Of a DNA stretch of 64,000 bases, positions 8,755-16,437 are shown piece after piece; position 1 is the stretch's first letter, and every line of letters starts with the position of its first letter. Position numbers and translations under genes: made by a program. The notes beneath the pieces are model-generated. The model was not told where the DNA came from and searched no databases. It was given only the letters and a program-made list of their open reading frames with translations. Source of the stretch: RUG11462 sp036308645 (GTDB taxonomy: Bacteria > Bacillota > Clostridia > Oscillospirales > Acutalibacteraceae); contig JAXJVH010000052.1 of the NCBI GenBank assembly GCA_036308645.1, positions 47,041 to 111,040 on the forward strand. The letters are read 5' to 3'.

Positions 8755-11700
8755 GTGTCTAAATTTAATAAAAATTCTGACTTTTCAAATGGAATAAAAA
8801 AGCGTTTTTATACTTCAATGTTTTTTGATGAGTTTGTAAAACGTGACCTTGTTACTAACAAAGGTCTGCTTTTGGGCGAGCCTAAAAAAGTATGGGCGTT
8901 CAACTCCGGAAATACCTTTACAGGCAACCCGAAATGGCTTTTTATATACATTAACAAATACCGAAAGGATATTGACGCTTATTGGCTTTGCGACAACGTT
9001 GAAACCGTTGATTACGTTCGTTCGCTCGGCTACAAAGCGTATGCTTTTAACGCAGGCGGCGGTATCGAAGTCAAAAACAGAGCGGGCGTTTTTGTTGTAG
9101 AACAGGTTAAGGAACAAATCCCAAAAGGTATGGAAAACGCTGTACTTTTAAACCTCTATCACGGCGTCGGATGTAAAAGTATTGAGCGCAAGGTTGATTC
9201 GGGATTTTTGGTTGACCGAATTATCACAAAATACATAAAAAACAGCAATTATTATTTTAAAAATATGCTTTTTTTAGTGACTTCTCCGCTTATGGAAAAA
9301 CATTTTTGCGAGCAGGTAGGAGTAAGTCCCGAACACGTTATAAGAGCAGGCTACCCAAGATGCGTTTATCAACAGCATTTCAGCAAAATTGCTACATTTA
9401 ATCATAATATAATTGATAAGAAAAAGCGTGATAAAAACACCCGTGTTGCGGTTTATGCGCCGACTTACCGTGATAACAACGGAGTAGAGTTGATGAACAG
9501 CGCCATACCCGATATGGACGCTCTTGAAAAGAAACTCAAAAAGAATAATATACTGCTTATTTTCAAAATGCACCCGTTTGTTGTTTCGGATATGAATTAT
9601 CAAAATATTATGAAGAAATACGAAAACTCGCCGTATTTTCTTTTTTGGGATAACAACAACGATTTTTACGAGGTTATGGATAAAATCGACGTTGCAATAG
9701 TTGATTATTCTTCAATTTTTTATGACTTTTTGGCGGCGGGCGTTAAAAATTATGTGAGATATTTCTTTGATTATGACAATCCCGAAAATCTGCGTGATTT
9801 TGCTTTTGACTGCAAGGAAATGACCTGCGGTAAAATCTGCAATAATTTTGAAGAATTTTTGAATGTATTTGATAATATAGAAGCCGGAGTCAGCGAGGAA
9901 GAAGAAAGAAAGCGTATTTACGACCTTTTCTGGCAGTATTCCGATAAAGATACTTTTGAAAAAATTATTGATACCACTTTAAATTTTGTACCTCGGGATA
10001 CCGACGCTCCAACTCTTTACAGTTTTGATATTTTTGATACAATTATCTCAAGAAAAGGGCTTCATCCGCACAGCATTTTTTACAAGGTAAAAGAGCAACT
10101 TCAAAAAAGCGAGATGAATTTTCCAAAACACTTTATCGAAAACTTTGTTGAAATAAGAATCAAATGCGAACAAAACGCCCGTGAGTATTACGATAAAACA
10201 ATGTATGTTCGCAAAAATAATCAGCGTGAAATTACGCTTTGCGAAATTGTTCGGCGTATGTCTTGCCTTTACGGATTTACGAAAGAGCAGGAGGAATACG
10301 TGAAAAATCTTGAAATGCAGGCGGAATTTGACGACTGTATTCCGATAAGCAAGGAAATCGCATATATAGAAAAACTGATTGACGACGGCGAAACGGTCGT
10401 GCTTATAAGCGATATGTATTTGCCGAAAGAGTTAATAGTTAAAATGCTTAAAAAGGTAAGCGAAAAAATTTCAAATCTGCCGCTTTTCATTTCAAGCGAA
10501 TACAAGGTTCAAAAAACCACCAGCAGACTTTATTTTGAAGTATACAAATCTTTTCCGTTTTACAAATTCGGAAAATGGATTCATCACGGCGACAGCCCGA
10601 TTGCCGATAAAAAAATGCCTGAAAAATTGGGAATTACATCTGTATTCCATACCGCGCCGAGTTTCTCGCAATATGAAAACAAACTTGTGCAATCATTAGG
10701 CACCTACGACGCATTTCTTGTCGCCGCAAAAATGGCACGGTTCAGAGCAGAAAATCACAATGAAAAAGATTATTTTTGTTATGCTTATGCTTCGCTGGTT
10801 TTCGTACCTTATGTTGAATGGGCGGTAAAAGACGCAGAAAAAAGAGGTATCGACACGCTTTATTTTATTTCCCGTGACGGTCATCATCTGAAAAGAATCG
10901 CCGACAAAGTGATTGAAAAAACAGGCGCAAAAATAAAAACAAAATATATATACGGTTCACGAAAGGTTTGGAGAATTCCGTCGTTTATCGATGAATTTGA
11001 CGAGTCGTTTTTCCTGCCGTTCGGCAATGTTGCCTCGGCAACTAATTTTAAAAAATTGCTTCAGGCGCTTTGCATTGATTATGAAACGTTTATAAAAATT
11101 TTCCCGAATTTATCTTACCTTAAAAATATAAAAAGTTTTTCAAAAAAACTTCGAAACACTATAATTTCCGTTCTTTCAAATTCAAAAGAATACAAACAGT
11201 ATCTTCTTAACTACGCAAAAGAAAAGCGAACAATCATTGACGAATATTTCCGTCAGGAAATGAATTTTAATGAAAAATTTGCTTTTGTAGAGTATTGGGG
11301 CAGAGGCTATACGCAAACCTGTCACACACGTCTTTTGCAAAATGTTGCAGGCGAAAAGATTGATGTGCCTTATTATTATATGCGCTCGATTTATCCTACA
11401 ATAGATAATGATATTCGCTATAATTATACCGATGTCAACACGCCTTTAATCTTTGTAGAGGCTTTGTTTGCCAATATTGATTATAAGAGCATTGAAGAAT
11501 ATACCCACGATGAAAACGGCAAGGTTATACCCGTTAAGCAAAAGGCTGATTGCGATATGCAGTTGCTCTACTCTTTAAACAACCGATTATTACAGTTCTG
11601 TGAGGATTATCTTAATGAAGATTTTGCCGACCGTGACGGTTTGGGCAGAGAACTTTTGAAATTCGCGCTTGAATATTTTAAAGACAATCAGACCGACCCC

Positions 11701-13062
11701 GTACTTCTTTCCACCGTTGCGCCGCTTATTGACTCGGTTGGACTTTTCGGTGAAAAGCGTGAATTTGCTCCTGCTTTAACCAAAGAAACGGTTGATAAAA
11801 TCGTGCAGAAAGAAGTAAGCCCTATTGACGTTACAAGTTCGATAGAAATGTCCGTTGCAAGAAGCGAAAAAGAGGTTCGGGAGTATTATAATTACCTCAC
11901 AGTTATAAAACCGGCTGAAGAAAAGGAACTTAAAAAGGGCAAAAAGACCAAATACAATGCTAAAGCAGTTGATTTTAACAACAAGTTGAGAATGCTCGGC
12001 TTTAAAAACATTAAGCAAAGCAATATGAGAATTTATAAGCAGTTTTTAAATTCACCGGTGACAAATTCAGCGGTATTTTTCGGCGAAAACATAACCGAAA
12101 ACGAAAACTGTATTTCTCTTATTAAAACGCTTAAAAAACGAAATTTCGAAATACGCGAACTTCAATTTAAAGATATTTACTCCTGCGATGAATTAGAAAT
12201 TATCGCAAAAGCAAAATACATAATCACCGATACGGAAAATGAATTTTTCGCTTTGATGAAATTCAGAAAAGATACAAAAGTTATCAGGCTTTATAAGGAA
12301 ACATTTCCTGTCGACCGTTTCGGCATTTCGGATATTGAATACGGCAAACGCAGTGATTTAAGGCTGAAATCCAAAATTTTTAATGCAAACTGCACCCTAT
12401 TCCCTGTTGCCGGCGAAGGTTTAAAAGATATTTTTACAAAATCGTTTAAAAATGCCGAAAAGGTAACGCTTCCAATCGGTACGCCTGCTTTAGACCTTTA
12501 TTTTGATAATGAGTTTGTCGCTAAAGCAAAAGAAAAAGTTTCGGCGGTTAATCCAAAAAACAAAAAAGTCATCGCTTATCTGCCAAAGGCTGTCGGCTCT
12601 AAAAAATCCACATTTGATTATGTAGATATTGAATTATTGCAAGAGCATTTAGGCGATGAGTATATCTTGATTGTAAAAACCGATGAACCGAATTTAATCT
12701 CCGCTTATGCAGAATGCGAAAACGGATTTGCAATTTTGCTTGAAAACAATATCTCGGCAAGAGAAGCTGTTATTGCAAGCGATATTATCATCGGCGACTA
12801 TTGCTCGCAGACCATTGAAGCGGTAATTACCGATAAACCCGTAATTTTCACAGGAATATACGAATCCGAAAAATGTGCGCTTTACGGCGCTGATATTATT
12901 ACGCAAATCGGCGCAAAGATTGCTTATGATACTTCTGAATTAATTGCCGAAATTTCATCGGTTGACAACTTTGAAAACAAGGTGTATGATAAATTTAAGC
13001 AGAAATATTTTAACGGTGTTTCGGGCAAAAGTTCAGAAAATATCATCGACTGTTTAAAATAA
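8755..13062 (+). CDS. CDP-glycerol glycerophosphotransferase / HAD-like multidomain protein
   Basis: About 1435 residues. Residues 60-400 match the CDP-glycerol glycerophosphotransferase (TagB/TagF) fold: YHGVGCKSIERK, VAVYAPTYRDNNG, FKMHPF and DYSSIFYDFLA. Residues 420-640 are a HAD-like hydrolase: FDIFDTIIS, LISDMYLP, HHGDSPIADKKM. Residues 690-1050 follow with FISRDGHHLKRIADKV, a region seen in large polysaccharide-modifying HAD proteins. The last 330 residues resemble a second, degenerate glycerophosphotransferase region (VIAYLPKAVG, DYCSQTIEAVITDKPVIF). Likely makes or decorates a glycerol-phosphate-containing cell-surface polymer, in the cytoplasm. GTG at 8755 is preferred over GTG at 8746 because GGTGA is then correctly spaced. 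Confidence 0.8.
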   Translation: MSKFNKNSDFSNGIKKRFYTSMFFDEFVKRDLVTNKGLLLGEPKKVWAFNSGNTFTGNPKWLFIYINKYRKDIDAYWLCDNVETVDYVRSLGYKAYAFNAGGGIEVKNRAGVFVVEQVKEQIPKGMENAVLLNLYHGVGCKSIERKVDSGFLVDRIITKYIKNSNYYFKNMLFLVTSPLMEKHFCEQVGVSPEHVIRAGYPRCVYQQHFSKIATFNHNIIDKKKRDKNTRVAVYAPTYRDNNGVELMNSAIPDMDALEKKLKKNNILLIFKMHPFVVSDMNYQNIMKKYENSPYFLFWDNNNDFYEVMDKIDVAIVDYSSIFYDFLAAGVKNYVRYFFDYDNPENLRDFAFDCKEMTCGKICNNFEEFLNVFDNIEAGVSEEEERKRIYDLFWQYSDKDTFEKIIDTTLNFVPRDTDAPTLYSFDIFDTIISRKGLHPHSIFYKVKEQLQKSEMNFPKHFIENFVEIRIKCEQNAREYYDKTMYVRKNNQREITLCEIVRRMSCLYGFTKEQEEYVKNLEMQAEFDDCIPISKEIAYIEKLIDDGETVVLISDMYLPKELIVKMLKKVSEKISNLPLFISSEYKVQKTTSRLYFEVYKSFPFYKFGKWIHHGDSPIADKKMPEKLGITSVFHTAPSFSQYENKLVQSLGTYDAFLVAAKMARFRAENHNEKDYFCYAYASLVFVPYVEWAVKDAEKRGIDTLYFISRDGHHLKRIADKVIEKTGAKIKTKYIYGSRKVWRIPSFIDEFDESFFLPFGNVASATNFKKLLQALCIDYETFIKIFPNLSYLKNIKSFSKKLRNTIISVLSNSKEYKQYLLNYAKEKRTIIDEYFRQEMNFNEKFAFVEYWGRGYTQTCHTRLLQNVAGEKIDVPYYYMRSIYPTIDNDIRYNYTDVNTPLIFVEALFANIDYKSIEEYTHDENGKVIPVKQKADCDMQLLYSLNNRLLQFCEDYLNEDFADRDGLGRELLKFALEYFKDNQTDPVLLSTVAPLIDSVGLFGEKREFAPALTKETVDKIVQKEVSPIDVTSSIEMSVARSEKEVREYYNYLTVIKPAEEKELKKGKKTKYNAKAVDFNNKLRMLGFKNIKQSNMRIYKQFLNSPVTNSAVFFGENITENENCISLIKTLKKRNFEIRELQFKDIYSCDELEIIAKAKYIITDTENEFFALMKFRKDTKVIRLYKETFPVDRFGISDIEYGKRSDLRLKSKIFNANCTLFPVAGEGLKDIFTKSFKNAEKVTLPIGTPALDLYFDNEFVAKAKEKVSAVNPKNKKVIAYLPKAVGSKKSTFDYVDIELLQEHLGDEYILIVKTDEPNLISAYAECENGFAILLENNISAREAVIASDIIIGDYCSQTIEAVITDKPVIFTGIYESEKCALYGADIITQIGAKIAYDTSELIAEISSVDNFENKVYDKFKQKYFNGVSGKSSENIIDCLK

Positions 13063-13080
13063 CGAAAGGAAAGAAAAAGA

Positions 13081-13566
13081 ATGTATAAAAATGTTGGAAG
13101 AAAAATCAAAGGATTTTCAATAGTACTCGCTTGGGCTATTATTGCGGCTTGTTGTTTCTATGCTTTTTATCGCCTGTTTTCAGGCTCAATGGATACTGAA
13201 AATATAATAATTTCCGTTGCTATCGTAATCGGTGGCGCATTAGCCGCACTTATTATTTCATGGTTTATATACGCTTACGGCGTGGTTACCGAAAATGCCG
13301 AAAAGCAAAATGAAAATTTAGAAACATTGATTTTGGCAATTGACGATTTATCGAATAAAATTAAAAGCGCAAACAATTCAACTAAAATCAATTCGACCGA
13401 TAATCAAAAAGACGAAATACCTATCGGAGAGTTTAAATTGCCGGAAAGCAGAGAGGAAATGTTCCGTTCGCAACTTCGCAAACTCAAAAAAGACTATGAA
13501 ATGAGCCGCATTACTTATGATGAATACGAAGAAGGCAAACGCAAATTAGAAGAAAAATATAAATAA
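13081..13566 (+). CDS. Small membrane protein with C-terminal SHOCT-like helix
   Basis: 161 residues: two transmembrane helices (about 12-33 and 42-66), a charged Asn/Lys-rich linker, and a C-terminal amphipathic stretch RKLKKDYEMSRITYDEYEEGKRKLEEKY that resembles a SHOCT motif (short helical tail often at protein C-termini). RBS GAAAGGAAAG precedes the ATG at 13081; only 18 bases separate it from the large polymerase gene, so the two probably share a transcript that ends at the terminator at 13581. Function unknown. Confidence 0.78.
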   Translation: MYKNVGRKIKGFSIVLAWAIIAACCFYAFYRLFSGSMDTENIIISVAIVIGGALAALIISWFIYAYGVVTENAEKQNENLETLILAIDDLSNKIKSANNSTKINSTDNQKDEIPIGEFKLPESREEMFRSQLRKLKKDYEMSRITYDEYEEGKRKLEEKYK

Positions 13567-13580
13567 AACACCAATACGGC

Positions 13581-13620
13581 AAAACGGAGTTAATCGCAAA
13601 AAACGATTAACTCCGTTTTT
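13581..13620 (+). terminator. Terminator
   Basis: Perfect 16-bp stem AAAACGGAGTTAATCG paired with CGATTAACTCCGTTTT, seven-base loop, then T; 14 bases after the stop at 13566. Confidence 0.92.
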
Positions 13621-13628
13621 AAATGCTG

Positions 13629-13720
13629 AACATAAGCCTTCGCCTTTAAGGGAAGGTGGCAAGCCGCAGGAAAAGACGGATGAGGGACAAAACGGTATGC
13701 CGAGGTCGGTATACCCTACA
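13629..13720. repeat. Two adjacent repeat fragments in the 302-bp gap 13567-13868
   Basis: 13629-13690 carries agccttcgcctttaagggaaggtggc...gacggatgaggg, a degenerate relative of the left module of the hairpin repeat (compare GGGAGGTGGC...GACGGA at 7850 and 44410). It is followed at 13694-13715 by an imperfect palindrome GGTATGCCGA-gg-TCGGTATACC ending in CCCTACA. A second CCCTACA remnant sits at 13851. No gene is seen here. Confidence 0.6.
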
Positions 13721-13775
13721 AATGTATAGAGAATTATTACTAAACAATCTGTGTTTAAAAACTTAATAACAAGCG

Positions 13776-13806
13776 AAAACTCCGACTGAAAACAATCGGA
13801 GTTTTT
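13776..13806. terminator. Terminator-like hairpin
   Basis: AAAACTCCGA paired with TCGGAGTTTT, ten-base loop. It can serve the minus-strand zinc-ribbon gene whose stop is at 13869. Confidence 0.65.
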
Positions 13807-13868
13807 ATGTATCTTTAGAATATATTAAAATTTATATGTAAAGATATTCGCCCTACAAATCAGAATAA

Positions 13869-14159
13869 TTATTCAGCAGCTTCCTCTGCTTCTTTCTGTT
13901 TTGCAAAACATTCGCTGCAGTAAACAGGGCGGTCCTCACGAGGCTCGAAAGGAACTCTTGCTTCGCCGCCGCAAGCAGCACAAACTGCCGTATATAACTG
14001 ACGGTTAGCCTTTGATGCAGCCTTTCTGGCATCACGACAGGATTTGCAGCGCTGCGGCTCGTTTACGAAGCCTTTTGCCTCATAAAACTCCTGCTCGCCT
14101 GCGGTAAATACAAATTCCTGACCGCATTCTTTACATACTAAGGTTTTGTCTTCAAACAT
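13869..14159 (-). CDS. Zinc-ribbon protein with two CxxC-CxxC modules
   Basis: 96 residues. The first half (VCKECGQEFVFTAGEQEFYEAKGF...RCKSC) matches the probable zinc-binding zf-trcl family; the second (AVCAACGGEARVPFEPREDRPVYCSECF) is another four-Cys ribbon, followed by a Glu/Ala-rich tail. No membrane segment, so cytoplasmic. Role unknown; proteins of this shape are common in Firmicutes and often abundant. AAGAGGT lies shortly before the ATG. The 5' leader holds a perfect 18-bp palindrome at 14192-14209. Confidence 0.82.
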   Translation of the reverse strand: MFEDKTLVCKECGQEFVFTAGEQEFYEAKGFVNEPQRCKSCRDARKAASKANRQLYTAVCAACGGEARVPFEPREDRPVYCSECFAKQKEAEEAAE

Positions 14160-14191
14160 AGGATGATACCTCTTTCAAAAAAATTTGCCTT

Positions 14192-14209
14192 TGTCGGACT
14201 TGTCCGACA
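14192..14209. promoter_or_regulatory. Perfect palindrome in leader of zinc-ribbon gene
   Basis: TGTCGGAC-tt-GTCCGACA, 33 bases upstream of the start at 14159, flanked by CAAAGG on both sides of the minus strand. No U-run follows, so a terminator is unlikely; operator or RNA hairpin are both possible. Confidence 0.4.
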
Positions 14210-14291
14210 CCTTTGAAATTCACTGTTCTTAATTAAACTATCAGGCTATATTATATTAAATCCCCAAATTTTTCGGGAAATTTAAACTTAT

Positions 14292-14876
14292 TTATTTCAA
14301 CTTTTTACGCAACCGTTGAATGGCGTTGTCAACCGACTTTTTTGAACACGAAAGTTTATCTGCTATTTTTTCATAAGAATAACCCATTAAATAAAGTTCT
14401 AAAACTTTTTTCTCCGTATCAGATAATTTTTCCGTAATTCTTTGGTTAAGACGCTCGATATTTTCTTTTGAGATTACTACCGATTCGGGGTTTTCGGCGC
14501 TTTTATCCTGAATATCGTCATTATCTTCGATAAAAACGAGCGCCGAAGCGGGAATTTGCTTTTTGGAAATGCTTTTTCTTACCGCCGAAAGAATGTTGCG
14601 GTCAATACACATATAAGCAAAGGTTGAAAACGAAGTGCCGAAACTGTTTTCATAATTTTTAACCGCATTCATAAGACCGATATAGCCTTCCTGCACCAAA
14701 TCTTCAAAATCAATTCCGCTTTTTTCATAAACGGCGGCTCTTGAGCGAACGGTAAAAATATATCTGGCGATTAAAGCGCCGTAAGCCTCTTCATCGCCGT
14801 TTTTACAGCGCTCGATAAGTTCGCTGTCGCTTAAAGAATGAAATCTATCAAACATAAAATGGGTATAATCTCTCAC
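14292..14876 (-). CDS. SigH-like RNA polymerase sigma factor
   Basis: 194 residues of the sigma-70 superfamily with region 2 (IARYIFTVRSRA...GIDFEDLVQEGYIGLMNAVKNY...FSTFAYMCIDRNILSAVRK) and region 4 (SDTEKKVLELYLMGYSYEKIADKLSCSKKSVDNAIQRLRKKL). The region 4 wording closely parallels B. subtilis SigH (SpoOH), including the ending xKSVDNAxQRxxxKL. SigH drives early sporulation genes, among them spoIIA in Bacillus, and this gene lies just downstream of spoIIA. Start is uncertain: GTG at 14876 lacks a clear ribosome site and ATG at 14855 is an alternative. A sigma-A promoter lies at 14898-14926. Confidence 0.82.
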   Translation of the reverse strand: MRDYTHFMFDRFHSLSDSELIERCKNGDEEAYGALIARYIFTVRSRAAVYEKSGIDFEDLVQEGYIGLMNAVKNYENSFGTSFSTFAYMCIDRNILSAVRKSISKKQIPASALVFIEDNDDIQDKSAENPESVVISKENIERLNQRITEKLSDTEKKVLELYLMGYSYEKIADKLSCSKKSVDNAIQRLRKKLK

Positions 14877-14897
14877 AAAACATTTTTAGGTAATATT

Positions 14898-14926
14898 ATA
14901 ATACCAATTTTTCGGTTATTTGTCAA
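14898..14926 (-). promoter_or_regulatory. Sigma-A promoter of the SigH-like gene
   Basis: Minus-strand TTGACA (14926-14921), 17-bp spacer, TATTAT (14903-14898). It gives the SigH-like gene transcription independent of the spoIIA operon upstream. Confidence 0.72.
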
Positions 14927-14987
14927 GGCAATTTTAAATATTTTGTATAATAGTTTTAAAATATTATGCTCTTTTTTGTATATATTA

Positions 14988-15626
14988 TTAGAAAATCAGT
15001 TGATTTTTTAATTCTTTTAGAGCAATTTTCTCTTTTCTTGATACCTGAACCTGCGTAAGTCCGAGTGCTTTGGCGGTATCGCTTTGCGTTTTATCTTGAA
15101 AAAAGCGTAAATTTATAAGCGCTTTATCCTGCGGTTCTAATTTTTCAAGCGCTTGAAAAATCGCTATTTTATTAAGCGTTTTTTCTTCGGTGCTGACCGA
15201 CGGCTGATTGTAAAAATCGTCGCTGTCAAGCGATTTTACCGCAACCGAGGCGCTAACGGCTTCGGTGATTTCTTCCGCAGAAACTTTTAAATTTTTCGCA
15301 ATTTCCGCTACAGTCGGCTCTCTGCCGAGTTTTGATTTTAAAATGTCGCTTTCACGCTTTACTTTCAATGATAATTCTTTTAATGACCGTGAAATTTTAA
15401 CGGGATTGTTTTCTCTGAAAAGTTGTTTTATTTCACCCAAAATCACAGGCACCGCATAAGTAGAAAATTTAAAGCCTTTGCTTTCGTCAAAACGCTTTGC
15501 CGCCTTTACAAGTCCGATACACCCTGCGGAATAAAGGTCGTCGTATTCTATACCCTTATCGCACATTTTGTGACAACAGGCGTGAACCAACCGCAGATTT
15601 TCTTTTACCAAATCTTCATAATTCAT
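14988..15626 (-). CDS. sigF: Forespore sigma factor SigF (SpoIIAC)
   Basis: 212 residues with sigma-F/G hallmarks: NLRLVHACCHK, DDLYSAGCIGLVKAAKRFD, FSTYAVPVILGEIKQLFRENNPVKISRSLKEL, region 3 LGREPTVAEIAKNL and region 4 DKTQSDTAKALGLTQVQVSRKEKIALKEL. It is the third gene of spoIIAA-spoIIAB-sigF and overlaps the spoIIAB stop by 4 bases. SigF starts forespore gene expression once SpoIIAB is displaced. Compared with B. subtilis (255 residues) the N-terminus is about 35 residues shorter, starting near the -KNMRLV- position and missing region 1.2. Confidence 0.94.
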   Translation of the reverse strand: MNYEDLVKENLRLVHACCHKMCDKGIEYDDLYSAGCIGLVKAAKRFDESKGFKFSTYAVPVILGEIKQLFRENNPVKISRSLKELSLKVKRESDILKSKLGREPTVAEIAKNLKVSAEEITEAVSASVAVKSLDSDDFYNQPSVSTEEKTLNKIAIFQALEKLEPQDKALINLRFFQDKTQSDTAKALGLTQVQVSRKEKIALKELKNQLIF

Positions 15627-16051
15627 CGTGAATTTATTTTTTTGTAAAATGTAACGGTTGTGCCTTTGCCGACGGTTGAGGTTACTCGGATTTTATCGGT
15701 AAACGATTGCATTACCGCAAATCCCAGTCCTGCCCTTTCGGAGCCGCCTGTTGTAAAAAGCGGTTCCATAGCCTTTTCAATATCGGGAATACCGCAGCCT
15801 TTATCACGGATTTTTATTTGCACACGTCCGTCCGATAAAATTTTTGCCGAGATAAAAATATCGCCCGTTTCATCTTTGTATGCGTGAACAATGCAGTTTG
15901 TTACCGCTTCGGAAACAGCGGTTTTTATATCCGAAATTTCTTCTATCAAAGGGTCTAACTGCGCTACAAAAGCGCCTACCGCAACACGTGCAAAACTTTC
16001 GTTTGCGCTTTTAGCGGGCAGTTGTAATTTAAAACTGTTTACTACCTTCAT
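15623..16051 (-). CDS. spoIIAB: Anti-sigma F factor SpoIIAB
   Basis: 142 residues, the family length. GHKL-type ATP-binding kinase: N-box AVSEAVTNCIVHAY, G1 box DKGCGIPDIEKAMEPLFTTG and G2 region ERAGLGFAVMQSFTDKIRVTSTVGKGTTV. It binds and inhibits SigF and phosphorylates SpoIIAA. ATGA overlaps with spoIIAA before and sigF after point to translational coupling and balanced stoichiometry. Confidence 0.95.
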   Translation of the reverse strand: MKVVNSFKLQLPAKSANESFARVAVGAFVAQLDPLIEEISDIKTAVSEAVTNCIVHAYKDETGDIFISAKILSDGRVQIKIRDKGCGIPDIEKAMEPLFTTGGSERAGLGFAVMQSFTDKIRVTSTVGKGTTVTFYKKINSR

Positions 16052-16368
16052 ATTGTTTCTGTCCTTTCTATTTTTGCCAGCCTGTCCATTCCGGCGAGTT
16101 TCAAAACTCTTAATGTATTGGGCGAGGGATTCTTTATTTTGACCTCGCCACCGATATCTTTCATTAGTTTGTATCTGCCCATTATCAGTCCTATTCCCGA
16201 ACTGTCCATAAAAGTTACGTCCGAAAAATCAATTATTAAAACTTTCGGCGTGGAATTTTCAATTTCAAAATCAATTTTTTCACGTATTCCTTTTGCGGTA
16301 TGATGGTCGATTTCGCCGTCGAGCCGAGCAGTCAGCGAATCGGCGGTTAGCGTGATTTCACATTCCAT
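16048..16368 (-). CDS. spoIIAA: Anti-sigma F factor antagonist SpoIIAA
   Basis: About 106 residues. STAS-domain protein with the signature VTFMDSSGIGLIMGRYKLM, whose second serine is the phosphorylation site used by SpoIIAB. Dephosphorylated by SpoIIE (5507-7819), it displaces SpoIIAB from SigF. ATG at 16368 is chosen because ATAAGGAGG lies just upstream; an in-frame ATG 14 codons earlier falls inside the folC terminator. First gene of the spoIIA operon. Confidence 0.94.
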   Translation of the reverse strand: MECEITLTADSLTARLDGEIDHHTAKGIREKIDFEIENSTPKVLIIDFSDVTFMDSSGIGLIMGRYKLMKDIGGEVKIKNPSPNTLRVLKLAGMDRLAKIERTETI

Positions 16369-16393
16369 TATGTATATCCTCCTTATAAAAATT

Positions 16394-16423
16394 AAAAAAG
16401 CCTGTATCAAAAATGATACAGAC
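16394..16423 (-). terminator. Terminator between folC and spoIIAA
   Basis: Minus-strand stem GTCTGTATCA-tttt-TGATACAGGC followed by six T, ending about 26 bases before the spoIIAA start. No clear sigma-H promoter (AGGAWWT...GAAT) was found between this hairpin and spoIIAA, although GAAT occurs within the end of folC at about 16453. Confidence 0.85.
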
Positions 16424-16437
16424 TTTTATGTGCTTTT

